Shown: positions 1-10,515, counted from the stretch's first letter. The stretch: DNA of 64,000 bases from Siphonodentalium dalli (GCA_032622095.1 CP136064.1:263171863-263235862); one strand, 5' to 3'. A program made the numbers and translations. Notes: generated from the letters alone by a model not told the origin.

Positions 1-295
1 AAAGTTGAACGACAAAATCTCCTTAAAAACAAAATTGTTCGATATTTTTGGCAGTATGCAAGATGAGTTGTTTGGACACCTCATTCGTCTAATAGCTTGC
101 TGATATCTATGGAAAATATAGGAAACAACGAATGCTAAAATTTCAAAGTGTAACATCTTGCCGCCAGTTCCGAGCAAATTATGTCATATGTTTCTGGCCA
201 TGAAATCATATAATATAGCATATGTTCGAAGAGTATATGCGCCTTTAGTTGTGGGCAATCTCATTTTTCCGTACCATGACTGAAGATTTATTTTG

Positions 296-430
296 TTGCG
301 AAAACCCTGTGCCAATGGCTTACAAGGGGTCAAGTAAATATTGTTAGGCCAATGTATTCTCTTATATATGCGAGGCTCCCTATGGGAGACTCGCATATAT
401 AAGAGAATGCATTGGCACGTGGTTTTCGCA
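296..430. mobile_element. Foldback hairpin element (palindrome family HP1, copy 1)
   Basis: Core palindrome at 348-416 has 27-bp arms (GCCAATG...GCGAG paired with CTCGC...CATTGGC) around a short loop that is itself GGCTCCC/GGGAGAC-like. Outside the core, TGCGAAAACCCTGTGCCAAT at 296 is mirrored by ATTGGCACGTGGTTTTCGCA ending at 430, so the inverted structure is wider than the core. Seven other copies of the core occur in the window. Non-coding; open frames here are by-products. The remainder of 1-295 and 431-940 shows nothing I can name. Confidence 0.8.
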
Positions 431-1006
431 GGTGGGTTTCACCAGTCGTCTCTAGCTCATCAAAGAATTCTTGCTTGTCGTGTGTTGACAACCTCCGGTA
501 AATGTCAACATTGTTCAGTTGATGTCAATGAATTTCAAGATAACTCGATTGCTGTTCGAGAAGTTATGAGTTGCGACTCGTGGTGGGTGCGTGTTGACAT
601 TTTATTGTTCGTGAATAGGCCACGCCGAAATTCAGAGATATTTGAATGAGAGCCAGCGGCAGCGATATAACGAGACGACCGCATTATATTCACACACACA
701 TTCGAATTCTAAAGGATAGGTATAGGGGGAATTCTTTGCGTGACAGACCAGATTTTGTTGATATGAAAATGGAGGTGACGATTTACATAATATGAGTAAG
801 ATCAAATTTCAACGAATCGTCTGAACATAATTTATTGTGACCCAAGATACAGGTTACGTAGCTAGTACATAATTATTGTATACAATAGTACGTGTGTGTA
901 CATAGGGTCGGAGCACGTGTTATGAAACATATGTGAGCGCCCGTTTCTCTGGGGAAACAGTAAACCATACCATGAATCTCTACTCTATCTATTCCCGTAG
1001 AGATCA

Positions 1007-1447
1007 AATCAAATTCAAATTCAAATTTTTTATTTGGTATAGAATCCAATTATAAGATTATCACCAACACATATAAAGGACATAACAAAAGGAATTGACA
1101 TAAATACACGTATACAAGCAAGTACATACATGTACATAAACAGTGTATAGGTTAATGTATTCATGAGTTGCCTAACTTTTAATTAGAGGTTAGAGTGGGG
1201 CTTACTAATAATAAATACAGTTATTTGCCAATATTTTGTAATATCTAAAGAAGGTTTCAGTTCGCAAGCTCATTCCGTTTTTTATACATTTTGTAAACTC
1301 TCATCATACAGTTTTTCTTTATGGATGTATCGACTTCATTTAGACCCAATATGAAATTAACTTTTTCGTCGTCCTATAGTTAATAAATTCTGTAATACTG
1401 GACTGAATTTTCTCAAGCATTATCTTTGTCTCAGAATTAAGGGTTAC
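1007..1447 (-). mobile_element. 5'-truncated LINE 3' end with 7-bp target duplication
   Basis: The insert is flanked by GAGATCA at 1,000-1,006 and 1,448-1,454. Read on the minus strand it ends in a short TTTGAA-type microsatellite preceded by ATACCAAATAAA, which is the usual look of an L2/CR1-type LINE 3' tail. The paralogous F1 copy near 45,905 lacks the insert and has a single GAGATCA, so it serves as an empty site. No reverse-transcriptase motif remains; the insert is 441 bp. LINE assignment rests on tail structure, target duplication and truncation. Confidence 0.7.
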
Positions 1448-1595
1448 GAGATCATATTCCAACAGTAGAAACCTCGGAAATTTTTGATATTGTAACAGGG
1501 AAGTGTAATAAAACATTGATAAAACAGTGCAGGTAATACATTTCTTAGTTATTACCTGTTCCTTAATAATTACTTCCCTGTAGGTAAAGGTCCTA

Positions 1596-1760
1596 CAGTA
1601 ATGCCCTAAATAATCGACTCCTTAACCACAGCAGAATTGTGGGCAATGTTTCAGTGAGAGCTTTCCAATGAATGGCAACAAGCCATATTTCCGACTAAAT
1701 CCTGAAAAATTACCCATAATTCTGCTGTGGTTAAGGAGTCGATTATTTATGGCATTATTG
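1596..1760. mobile_element. Tc1/mariner-type MITE, TA target site
   Basis: A 165-bp element begins CAGTAATGCC and ends GGCATTATTG, with about 50-bp inverted arms (1,599-1,647 and 1,709-1,757) that differ at only a few positions. It is flanked by TA on both sides (1,594-1,595; 1,761-1,762), inserted in the interior of F1. CAGT ends with a TA duplication are typical of the Tc1/mariner superfamily. A left-truncated relative sits at 61,411-61,530 and ends ...GCATTACTG then TA. Confidence 0.85.
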
Positions 1761-1984
1761 TACCTCGAAATGTCTTTTGTGCGAGATTTTTCTTTGCGTC
1801 ACTTTCAATTATGGAATATATTCCGGGTAGTTAATTTATTTAATGCTATATCGGCTCACAAAAATAATAAATAATCACGCAATCACGAACTCGGACCAAC
1901 CAACTGTGAACTAGATTATTGTGGAACAAGTATTAACACAGAAATGTATTCCCTTCTTGTTTGTTCAATGAAAAAGTTCAATGT

Positions 1985-2190
1985 CAGAACGGGTCAGAAC
2001 AAGATGATAATGAATGTGGTGGTGATGGTAATGGTGACTGTTGTGATGACGATGACGACGATGGCACTGGTGACGATGATGCTACTAATGGTGACGATGG
2101 TAATGGTCATGACGATTTCCACGATGGCGTAGACGAAGATAAGGCGATGATAAGGCGATGATAAGGCGATGATGATGAGGTTGGTGACGG
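1985..2190 (+). repeat. GAT/GAC-rich imperfect microsatellite
   Basis: Irregular runs of GATGGT, GACGAT and GATGAT units, ending in three copies of an 11-bp ATAAGGCGATG unit around 2,139-2,172. Two overlapping open frames across it (poly-Asp/Gly in one frame, Met/Val-rich in another) follow from the trinucleotide composition and are not supported as genes. Confidence 0.85.
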
Positions 2191-2369
2191 TGCTTATTTT
2201 GTTACATTACATTACATAACCAAAAAAATCATATCGAATCCATAGTACACGAGTGTTTTCGACAATGAACTCAAATGAATTTAAAACTTCAAAGTATATT
2301 TTATTTAAATATAATATTGACGAAATTCGGCCGAAATGTGGCTTATAAGGTCAAGGTAAATATTATTAG

Positions 2370-2435
2370 GCCAATGCATTCTCTTATATATGCGAAGCTC
2401 CATGTGGACGACTGGTGTATGTAAGAATTCATTGG
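2370..2435. mobile_element. HP1 palindrome, copy 2, right arm decayed
   Basis: The left arm GCCAATGCATTCTCTTATAT is intact but the right arm has changed to a sequence ending GTAAGAATTCATTGG, so the palindrome is imperfect. Flanks keep the family context: ATTATTAGG before, AACAGGGTTTTTCGCA after, as in copy 1. Upstream, 2,290-2,369 is AT-rich without recognisable content. Confidence 0.75.
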
Positions 2436-2754
2436 AACAGGGTTTTTCGCAAAATTCCAGGCAGCTCCAGACATGGGTTAGAAGACATGAGTTTCATTTT
2501 CTACTGATAAGAATCGATTTCACTGTTTGTGATTAATTTTCAACACCTCCATATTTTATATCGACGAACCATGCTCTGTGTATTCTGATTTACATAATTA
2601 CGGCCAACAATGGGCACACACAAATTGGAAGCATGCATGCACGCCTGTTTTTTTTTGTGAGGTTATATTTTGAGAAAACACGCGGCTACCAGCATCTGGC
2701 CACCGATGTGTCTCTGAAATACTTGGAAGTCATAGAGTCCATGACCTGTTGGCG

Positions 2755-2850
2755 TGGAACATTAAAGAGCGTACGGTGTTCGTCTATTCCTGATATGGTA
2801 ATAAATAAAGAGCGTTCTATCACAATGTGCGCAATGCTGAAAACAATGAC
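2755..2850. mobile_element. Relic of foldback family F3
   Basis: TCTATTCCTGATATGGTA followed by AAATAAAGAGCGTT matches the arm sequence of F3 elements at 39.2-40.9 kb and 43.0-43.9 kb, including the preceding AAGAGCG...CGTGTT-like segment. Only about 100 bp is recognisable. The rest of 2,440-3,080 is AT-rich sequence with no gene visible. Confidence 0.5.
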
Positions 2851-3096
2851 TTCAACAAGAATATCATTTTGTGTTTCGTAGTTGTTTCGTGGGTGTTTCG
2901 TAGGTGTTTCATTCAATGTAGGGGCATACGGTCTAATACATAGATCAAAATAATACAGTATTTAGGTCTAGTGAAAAGTCACTATCATATTCTGACCAAC
3001 CCATACCAACAATATTGAATGCCGCATTCCATGATTCAAATAACTTAAACTGAAGTAAGATGCGGTGTACGATTGCGACTTTAACCCTTTCTATAT

Positions 3097-3666
3097 TAAG
3101 TATCATTGATGAGTAGTTATCACATAGGAAATGTTCAGATAATAAGTATAACCCTTACTATACTAAAGCATCACATAGGTATCACATAGTAAATGTTCAG
3201 ATAATAAGTATAACCCTTTCTATAATAAAGCATCATTGATGAGTAGTTATCACAAGGACATATTCAGATAATAAGTTTAACCATTTCTATACTAAGTATC
3301 ATTGATGCGTAGTTATCACAAGGACATATTCAGATAATAAGTTTAACCCTTTCTGTACTGAGTATCATTGATGAGTAGTTATCACAAGGACATATTCAGA
3401 TAATAAGTTTAACCCTTTCTATACTGAGTATCATTGATGAGTAGTTATCACAAGGACATATTCAGATAATAAGTTTAACCCTTTCTATACTAAGTATCAT
3501 TGATGCGTAGTTATCACAAGGACATATTCAGATAATAAGTTTAACCCTTTCTATACTGAGTATCATTGATGAGTAGTTATCACAAGGACATATTCAGATA
3601 ATAAGTTTAACCCTTTCTATACTAAAGCATCACATAGGTATCACATAGTAAATGTTCAGATAATAA
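3097..3666. repeat. 66-bp tandem satellite, block 1
   Basis: Regular 66-bp spacing of AGTATCATTGATG (for example 3,361, 3,427, 3,493, 3,559). Each monomer contains GTAGTTATCACAAGGACATA, CAGATAATAAG and TTTAACCCTTTCTATACT. The first and last monomers are variants (CATCACATAGGTATCACATA). About eight copies. The TTTAACC-TTTCTATACTAAG part also occurs as single copies outside arrays at 19,654-19,672 and, in part, 53,806-53,824. Confidence 0.9.
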
Positions 3667-3916
3667 GTTCAACAAACGTTCGTTGAACTTATTGTCTAAA
3701 AATTTCCCTCAGTAAATAGGTCTCATTTCATTTATCTGTCGTCTGCTTTTATCACCTTAACATCCCTCCAAATTAATAATAGACCGTTCTGATGTATACT
3801 TTTAGCTGAATGGGAGAATCCATTTGGTATAGAACGGGTTAACCCGGGTTTCGGATCCGGGAAAAGAAATTTTTTTTGGACGAATCCGGAGTCGGACCCA
3901 CTGCATATAACACACA
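3667..3916. repeat. Non-tandem spacer of the 1,474-bp unit, copy 1
   Basis: Begins with a nearly perfect 22-bp palindrome centred on AACGTT (3,667-3,688) and runs to the start of the 31-bp array. It is repeated almost base for base at 5,141-5,386, offset 1,474 bp. Contains TTAACCCGGGTTTCGGATCC, itself partly palindromic (AACCCGGGTT). No coding evidence. Confidence 0.85.
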
Positions 3917-4912
3917 TGACCTGTAATGTATCGGTGTATAGCACATATGACCTGTAATGTATCGGTGTATAGCAAATATGACCTGTAATGTATCGGTGTA
4001 TAGCAAATATGACATGTAATGTATCGGTGTATAGCAAATATGACCTGTAATGTACCGGTGTATAGCACATATATATGAGCTGTAATGTATCGGTGTATAG
4101 CACATAATGTTTATGACCTGTAATGTATCGGTGTATAGCACATGCCACATATGACCTGTAATGTTTCGGTGTATAGCACATATGACCTGTAATGTATCGG
4201 TGTATAGCACATATGACCTGTAATGTATCGGTGTATAGCACATGCCACATATGACCTGTAATGTATCGGTGTATAGCACATATGACCTGTAATGTATCGG
4301 TGTATAGCACATGCCACATATGACCTGTAATGTTTCGGTGTATAGCACATATGACCTGTAATGTTTCGGTGTATAGCACATATGACTTGTAATGTATCGG
4401 TGTATAGCACATATGACCTGTAATGTATCGGTGTATAGCACATATGACCTGTAATGTATATATCAGTGTGTAGCACATATGACCTGTAATGTATCGGTGT
4501 ATAGCACATAATTGTTATGACCTGTAATGTATCGGTGTATAGCACATGCCACATATGACCTGTAATGTTTCGGTGTATAGCACATATGACTTGTAATGTA
4601 TCGGTGTATAGCACATATGACCTGTAATGTATCGGTGTATAGCACATATGACCTGTAATGTATCGGTGTATAGCACATATGACCTGTAATGTATATATCA
4701 GTGTGTAGCACATATGACCTGTAATGTTTCGGTGTATAGCACACAATTTGTATGACCTGTAATGTACGGTGTATGGCACATATATATGACCTGTAATGTA
4801 TCGGTGTATAGCACATATATATGAGCTGTAATGTATCGGTGTATAGCACATGCCACATATGGCCTGTAATGTTTCGGTGTATAGCACATATGACCTGTAA
4901 TGTTTCGGTGTA
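3917..4912. repeat. 31-bp tandem satellite, block 1
   Basis: Monomer of 31 bp containing CACATATGACCTGTAATGTA and TCGGTGTATAG, about 30 copies. Variant linkers recur between monomers: an added CACATGC, ATATAT, AATTGTT/AATGTTT or ATATATCAGTGTG. The consensus has no stop codon in any minus-strand frame, so overlapping open frames of 75-258 codons appear; since 31 is not a multiple of three, a frame reads all three phases in turn. These frames are not genes. Confidence 0.95.
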
Positions 4913-4914
4913 TA

Positions 4915-5140
4915 GTAGTTATCACAAGGACATATTCAGAGAATAAGTTTAACCCTTTCTATACTAAGTATCATTGATGCGTAGTTATCACAAGGACATA
5001 TTCAGATAATAAGTTTAACCCTTTCTATACTGAGTATCATTGATGAGTAGTTATCACAAGGACATATTCAGATAATAAGTTTAACCCTTTCTATACTAAA
5101 GCATCACATAGGTATCACATAGTAAATGTTCAGATAATAA
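4915..5140. repeat. 66-bp tandem satellite, block 2
   Basis: About 3.4 monomers of the same 66-bp unit as 3,097-3,666, entered abruptly from a truncated 31-bp monomer (…GTGTATAG|TAGTTATCAC). It corresponds to 3,441-3,666 shifted by 1,474 bp. Confidence 0.9.
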
Positions 5141-5386
5141 GTTCAACAAACGTTCGTTGAACTTATTGTCTAAAAATTTCTCTCAGTAAATAGGTCTCAT
5201 TTCATTTATCTGTCGTCTGCTTTTGTCACCTTAACATCCCTCCAAATTAATAATAGACCGTTCTGATGTATACTTTTAGCTGAATGGGAGAATCCATTTG
5301 GTATAGAACGGGTTAACCCGGGTTTCGGATCCGGGAAAAGAATTTTTTTTTGGACGAATCCGGAGTCGGACCCACTGCATATAACA
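5141..5386. repeat. Non-tandem spacer of the 1,474-bp unit, copy 2
   Basis: Near-identical to 3,667-3,916, including the AACGTT-centred palindrome at its left edge and the GGATCCGGGAAAAGAA segment. It differs by single substitutions and homopolymer length. It marks the second higher-order repeat. Confidence 0.9.
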
Positions 5387-7496
5387 CACGTGACCTGTAA
5401 TGTATCGGTGTATAGCACATATGACCTGTAATGTATCGGTGTATAGCAAATATGACCTGTAACGTATCGGTGTATAGCAAATATGATATGTAATGTATCG
5501 GTGTATAGCAAATATGACCTGTAATGTACCGGTGTATAGCACATATATATGAGCTGTAATGTATCGGTGTATAGCACATAATTTTTATGACCTGTAATGT
5601 ATCGGTGTATAGCACATGCCACATATGACCTGTAATGTTTCGGTGTATAGCACATATGACATGTAATGTATCGGTGTATAGCACATATGACCTGTAATGT
5701 ATCGGTGTATAGCACATGCCACATATGACCTGTAATGTATCGGTGTATAGCACATATGACCTGTAATGTATCGGTGTATAGCACATGCCACATGTGACCT
5801 GTAATGTTTCGGTGTATAGTACATATGACCTGTAATGTTTCGGTGTATAGCACATATGACTTGTAATGTATCGGTGTATAGCACATATGACCTGTAATGT
5901 ATCGGTGTATAGCACATATGACCTGTAATGTATATATCAGTGTGTAGCACATATGACCTGTAATGTTTCGGTGTATAGCACACAATTTGTATGACCTGTA
6001 ATGTATCGGTGTATAGCACATATATATGACCTGTAATGTATCGGTGTATAGCACATGTATATGAGCTGTAATGTATCGGTGTATAGCACATGCCACATAT
6101 GACCTGTAATGTTTCGGTGTATAGCACATATGACCTGTAATGTTTCGGTGTATAGCACATATGACTTGTAATGTATCGGTGTATAGCACATATGACCAGT
6201 AATGTATCGGTGTATAGCACATAATTTTTATGACCTGTAATGTATCGGTGTATAGCACATGCCACATATGACCTGTAATGTTTCGGTGTATAGCACATAT
6301 GACTTGTAATGTATCGGTGTATAGCACATATGACCTGTAATGTATCGGTGTATAGCACATATGACCTGTAATGTATATATCAGTGTGTAGCACATATGAC
6401 CTGTAATGTTTCGGTGTATAGCACACAATTTGTATGACCTGTAATGTATCGGTGTATAGCACATATATATGACCTGTAATGTATCGGTGTATAGCACATG
6501 TATATGAGCTGTAATGTATCGGTGTATAGCACATGCCACATATGACCTGTAATGTTTCGGTGTATAGCACATATGACCTGTAATGTTTCGGTGTATAGCA
6601 CATATGACTTGTAATGTATCGGTGTATAGCACATATGACCTGTAATGTTTCGGTGTATAGCACATATGACCTGTAATGTATCGGTGTATAGCACATATGA
6701 CCTGTAATGTATCGGTGTATAGCACATGCCACATATGACATGTAATGTATCGGTGTGTAGCACATGCCACATATGACATGTAATGTAGCGGTGTATAGCA
6801 CATATGACATGTAATGTATCGGTGTATAGCACATGCCACATATGACATGTAATGTATCGGTGTGTAGCACATGCTACATATGACCTGTAATGTATCGGTG
6901 TATAGCACATGCCACATATGACATGTAATGTATCGGTGTGTAGCACATGCCACATATGACATGTAATGTATCGGTGTATAGCACATATGACATGTAATGT
7001 ATCGGTGTATAGCACATGCCACATATGACATGTAATGTATCGGTGTGTAGCACATGCCACATATGACATGTAATGTATCGGTGTATAGCACATATGACAT
7101 GTAATGTATCGGTGTATAGCACATGCCACATATGACCTGTAATGTTTCGGTGTATAGCACATATGACATGTACTGTATCGGTGTATAGCACATATGACAT
7201 GTACTGTATCGGTGTATAGCACATATGACATGTACTGTATCGGTGTATAGCACATATGACCTATAATGTATCGGTGTATAGCACATGCCATATATGACCT
7301 GTAATGTTTCGGTGTATAGCACATATGACCTGTAATGTTTCGGTGTATAGCACATATGACCTGTAATGTATCGGTGTATAGCACATATGACCTGTAATGT
7401 ATCGATGTATAGCACATATATGACCTGTAATGTATCTGTGTATAGCACATATGACCTGTAATGTATCGGTGTATAGCACATATGACCTGTAATGTA
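5387..7496. repeat. 31-bp tandem satellite, block 2 (expanded)
   Basis: Same 31-bp monomer as block 1, about 65 copies. A 446-bp sub-unit is repeated (landmark TATATATCAGTGTG at about 5,930 and 6,376). From about 6,720 to 7,230 a subfamily with TGACATGTAATG and 38-bp spaced CACATGCCACATATG dominates, showing local homogenisation. The array ends cleanly at GTAATGTATAAACACTG. The stop-free minus frames here reach 554 codons (to about 6,870) but are purely repeat-derived. Confidence 0.95.
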
Positions 7497-7964
7497 TAAA
7501 CACTGTCTTTAGTTGCAAGGGAGATATAAGTGCATGCTGCACCACACCACGAAGCGGATATACGTAACCCCCCTCTATGGTTCCCTGTGTCATTATTTTA
7601 TTACCAGCGGTTAATTTAATCTTCATATATAGAAGTAAACGATACATACATTCAGACGGGACATGATCATTTTCAGTCGACCAATGCTCATTTAATATGT
7701 GTCTTGTTAAGGTATACAATATCTTACAAGTAGCATACCCCTCGATCAAATTAAACTATGTATATCAACAATGGGCTTGTTGTTGGCTATACATCACAGG
7801 AATCTATTTAATTTCTTCAAGCACCCGCCTCGAATTTGTTTATTATAACAACATGCGAGTAGGCTGAGTTAGATCTCACGTAAGACGACACATAAAAATA
7901 TGAATGCCCATCAAAGACGACCTGCTGTCGTCATGTCATTCATACCCCTGAATGCCATTGTACA
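7497..7964. other. No gene seen
   Basis: Single-copy-looking AT-rich sequence between the satellite and repeat R1. The minus-strand open frame that enters it from the array does not continue into anything recognisable. Confidence 0.5.
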
Positions 7965-8215
7965 CATTACTATTACCTTACACAAATATGTCTAGAGCAA
8001 CAAGATATCCCTCGGTGACCGCGACACGCTTCTATAAATTCATTAGGAACACCAGTGTATAAATTATGCGCACCTGTAAAAAGTATGGTGAAAAAATGAC
8101 AAGATTAGATATCATAAAGTTGGTAACTAGATACGATAACATTCGTTAAATTGATTATTTAAAATCTATTTTACAATTCGTTTGAGACTGTTTTATAAGA
8201 TGTGCATGCGCTGTT
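7965..8215. repeat. Dispersed repeat R1, copy 1 (empty site for a foldback)
   Basis: Shares TTACACAAATATGTCTAGAG, CGACACGCTTCTAT, CATTAGGAA, CCAGTGTATAAATTATGCGC and a distal GATGTGCATGCGC with copies near 9,140-9,920 and 10,635-10,740. This copy lacks the foldback element inserted in the 9.2-kb copy and so shows the pre-insertion sequence. Sequence from 8,216 to 8,640 has no feature I can support. Confidence 0.7.
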
Positions 8216-8647
8216 GTATACTTCCATTGTGATATTCATGTGTAAATGAAGGGGGCCCGTCGTTTATACAAATTTTTCCTCAGTTAGAAAGAGCATGATT
8301 CCAACAACAGGTAAATTATTTTGATTGTAAAATAGGTTAACAGTATTCTGATGTGTAATTATCTAAATAATATTCTATTTAGTGTCACGTGTGTGGTCTA
8401 GAGTGAAAACGTTGAATATACTCTACTCACATTATGGTTGTACACAGCACATGTGACAAAACAATATACCAGTGACGCATGGTGTTGCAAATAGAAACTT
8501 CCAAGCAAGGTTTGATATGCTGTCTTTTTTCTAAAGGGGTGGAATTGAACACGTGAATTCCCCTGGACGAATGTGCATACTCTGTTGGGAAGACTCGGGG
8601 TCACTCGCCTGGTTATTCTTGGTATCCATGTAAACCTACATGATATG

Positions 8648-9043
8648 TTTAACCCTTTCAGTGCCAGGGGCCGATCTCATCGGCCCTAATTTACGGTCTT
8701 TAGAGTGCCAGGGCCGAAAAATTCGGCCCTAAAAAAAAATAAAAATTACAAAAAAAAATTATATTCATAGTAATAATTTTGATGCCCATGAAAAACGTAA
8801 GATTCCCTGGCACTAAACCTAGAAAATAAGTCTTGCACTGAAAGAGTTAAAGAATATAAGAAAAAATTATTAAAATTGTAAAAAATTGTAAAAAATAATA
8901 ACAAATGATGAAAAATTGTTAGGCCAATGTATTCTCTTATATATACGAGGCGACATATGGTCGACTCGCATATATAAGAGAATGCATTGGCACAGAGTAT
9001 ATGGGTTGATACAAAAATCGGACTTGACACTGAAAGGGTTAAA
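8648..9043. mobile_element. Foldback MITE with TTTAACCCTTTCAGTG ends, HP1 inside
   Basis: TTTAACCCTTTCAGTG at 8,648-8,663 is repeated inverted at 9,028-9,043. Inside are two small hairpins built on GGGCCGAT/ATCGGCCC (8,666-8,687) and GGGCCGAA/TTCGGCCC (8,710-8,730), an A-rich tract, a second internal TGCACTGAAAGAGTTAAAG, and an HP1 palindrome (8,923-8,991). No obvious target duplication. Non-coding. Confidence 0.75.
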
Positions 9044-9139
9044 TCAGCCTGTCTAAACCAAGGACTGTATGGGCTAGGTTCACATGGGGAACCATGCAGG
9101 TGGTTCTATCGATAAAGATCATATCGCATCATATTATTG

Positions 9140-9920
9140 TATTATTATAGTATTACCGTACACACATATGTGACCCGCCATATAAAATCCAGTCGGAAGT
9201 CGGGATTTTTTTTTACCCTGTGCCAATGCATTCTCTTATATATGCGAGTCGACCATATATAAGAGAATGCATTGGCCTAACAATTTTTTATCATGTTTTT
9301 TAAATAATTTTTTTTTTTACAATTTTTAGGACATAAAATAAAAAAAACATCCATTACCCTGCAGGGAGCCCCACACATATATAGAAGCACATAGAAGAGT
9401 GTCGTCTGCTCATGTTTGTCTGGGGCTCTGTATGGGTGAAATTATAAAATTGTTAAAGAATACAAGAAAAAATTATTAAAATTGTAAAAAATTGTTAGGC
9501 CAATGCATTCTCTTATATATGCGTGGCGACCAATGGTCGACTCGCATATATAAGAGAATGCATTGGCACAGGGTAAAAAAATCCCGACTTCCGACTGGAT
9601 TTGATATGGCGGGTCACATATATCTAGACGGAGCAACATGATACGCTCGTTGATCACGACACGCTTCTATGAATTTATTAGGAATTCCGGTGTATAAATT
9701 ATGCGCACCGACAAGTATTATATATGGTGCGTGCACAAATGGGAGAAAATTGCATAGAAATGCAAAGGCATCAATTGATACGGTGATATTTGTTAAAATA
9801 GTTATGTAAAATGTAACATTAATTTGCAATTCTTCTGTGGCTTTATATTTTGCTCACTTGCATGACATCTGCATGTAGAGTAACGCGTTTTAACTGTATT
9901 TGGGATGTGCATGCGCAAAG
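9140..9920. repeat. Repeat R1, copy 2, split by a foldback element
   Basis: Left part ATTACCGTACACAC and right part TCTAGACGGAGCAACATGAT, CACGACACGCTTCTATGAAT, CCGGTGTATAAATTATGCGC align with copy 1 at 7,965; the 456-bp foldback at 9,166-9,621 lies between. The distal part ends near TGTGCATGCGCAAAGG. Non-coding. Confidence 0.7.
9166..9621. mobile_element. Foldback element with two HP1 palindromes
   Basis: Ends ATATGTGACCCGCCATAT and its inverse ATATGGCGGGTCACATAT. Inverted arms continue through CCAGTCGGAAGTCGGGATTT and CCCTGTG into HP1 palindromes at 9,222-9,276 (short form) and 9,499-9,567 (full form), which face each other across an A/T-rich centre with CTAACAATTTTTTA and its inverse. Comparison with the empty R1 copy places the insertion at an ATAT-like target. 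Confidence 0.85.
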
Positions 9921-9970
9921 GGTGGGTATAGGGAAGGTCTCAATGAATGACTGAAAACTCACATTCGTTC

Positions 9971-10060
9971 AGGAGATTAAGAACACTCGCCTGTGTACCC
10001 AGGAGATTAAGAACACTCGCCTGTGTACCCAGGAGATTAAGAACACTCGCCTGTGTATCC
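9971..10060. repeat. 30-bp minisatellite, three copies
   Basis: Three consecutive 30-bp units starting AGGAGATTAAGAACACTCGC; the third has one substitution. A plus-strand frame reads through them as a ten-residue repeat, but nothing around it suggests a gene. Confidence 0.95.
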
Positions 10061-10064
10061 AGGC

Positions 10065-10515
10065 CATGCCTGAGAATATGGTGCCGGGAATTAGCAAAAC
10101 GAGGTCCACAGAGGGTGAATCTACAGGGGGTTAATGTCACCAAATTCACTATCTGTTGACCTCTTGATGCATGTCCTCATCTGCTATGGGAGACCTAGAC
10201 ACACTCAGATTTATGTTCCCAGGTGGTGAAGATGTTGATGTGCACCCATTCGGCATCTAGATTATGCATTGTGTCGTCTGCCAATTGGGGGATATATAGA
10301 GAAACTAAACACCCCCAAAAAAGAAAAAGTTACTTTCTAACGAAATTAAAAAAACTTGTTAATTTGAAAATACAGATACTTTCCCGATAAGATTAAGTCT
10401 AAGCAGAATTGGGTCCCCAGAAGATGAATTTAGTGATGCTAGCCCGCTGTGCAGAGTAGCGTAACTAAATTCACCTTCTGTGGAACTCATTCTGAAAATG
10501 ACCGCACCTTATGTT
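10065..10515. mobile_element. Palindromic MITE family P1 (GAGGTCCCC), degenerate copy
   Basis: Outer ends GAGAATATGGTGCCGGGA and the inverse-like TGACCGCACCTTATGTTCAG enclose two decayed hairpins with CAGAGGGTGAAT / ATTCACCTTCTG cores (left near 10,105, right 10,405-10,495) and an interior with CACCCATTCGGCATCTAGAT and TCTGCCAATTGGGGGATATA that matches 63,360-63,500. Non-coding. Confidence 0.7.

Larger units (their letters stand above)
968..1890. mobile_element. Foldback family F1, copy 1, interrupted by two insertions
   Basis: The segment shares its order of motifs with the uninterrupted copy at 45,875-46,289: ATGAATCTCTACT, CCCGTAGAGATCA, ATATTCCA, CAGGGAA, CTTCCCTGTAGGT, then an internal part containing CATAATTGNNNNTGGCGC-like and GAGCCGA motifs. 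In this copy a LINE tail (1,007-1,447) and a Tc1-type MITE (1,596-1,760) split the element, and the internal part 1,763-1,872 reads in the opposite orientation to the 46-kb copy, as expected if the interior can flip between inverted arms. No coding capacity is visible. Confidence 0.7.

Noticed and set aside
184-649. Frames across the first HP1 palindrome
   Set aside because: Both strands give similar peptides (…IYKRIHW…/…IYKRMHW…) simply because the sequence is a palindrome.
5206-6870. 554-codon open frame on the minus strand
   Set aside because: It lies entirely in the 31-bp satellite plus its spacer; all three phases are open because the monomer lacks stops. There is no start context, domain or splice signal.
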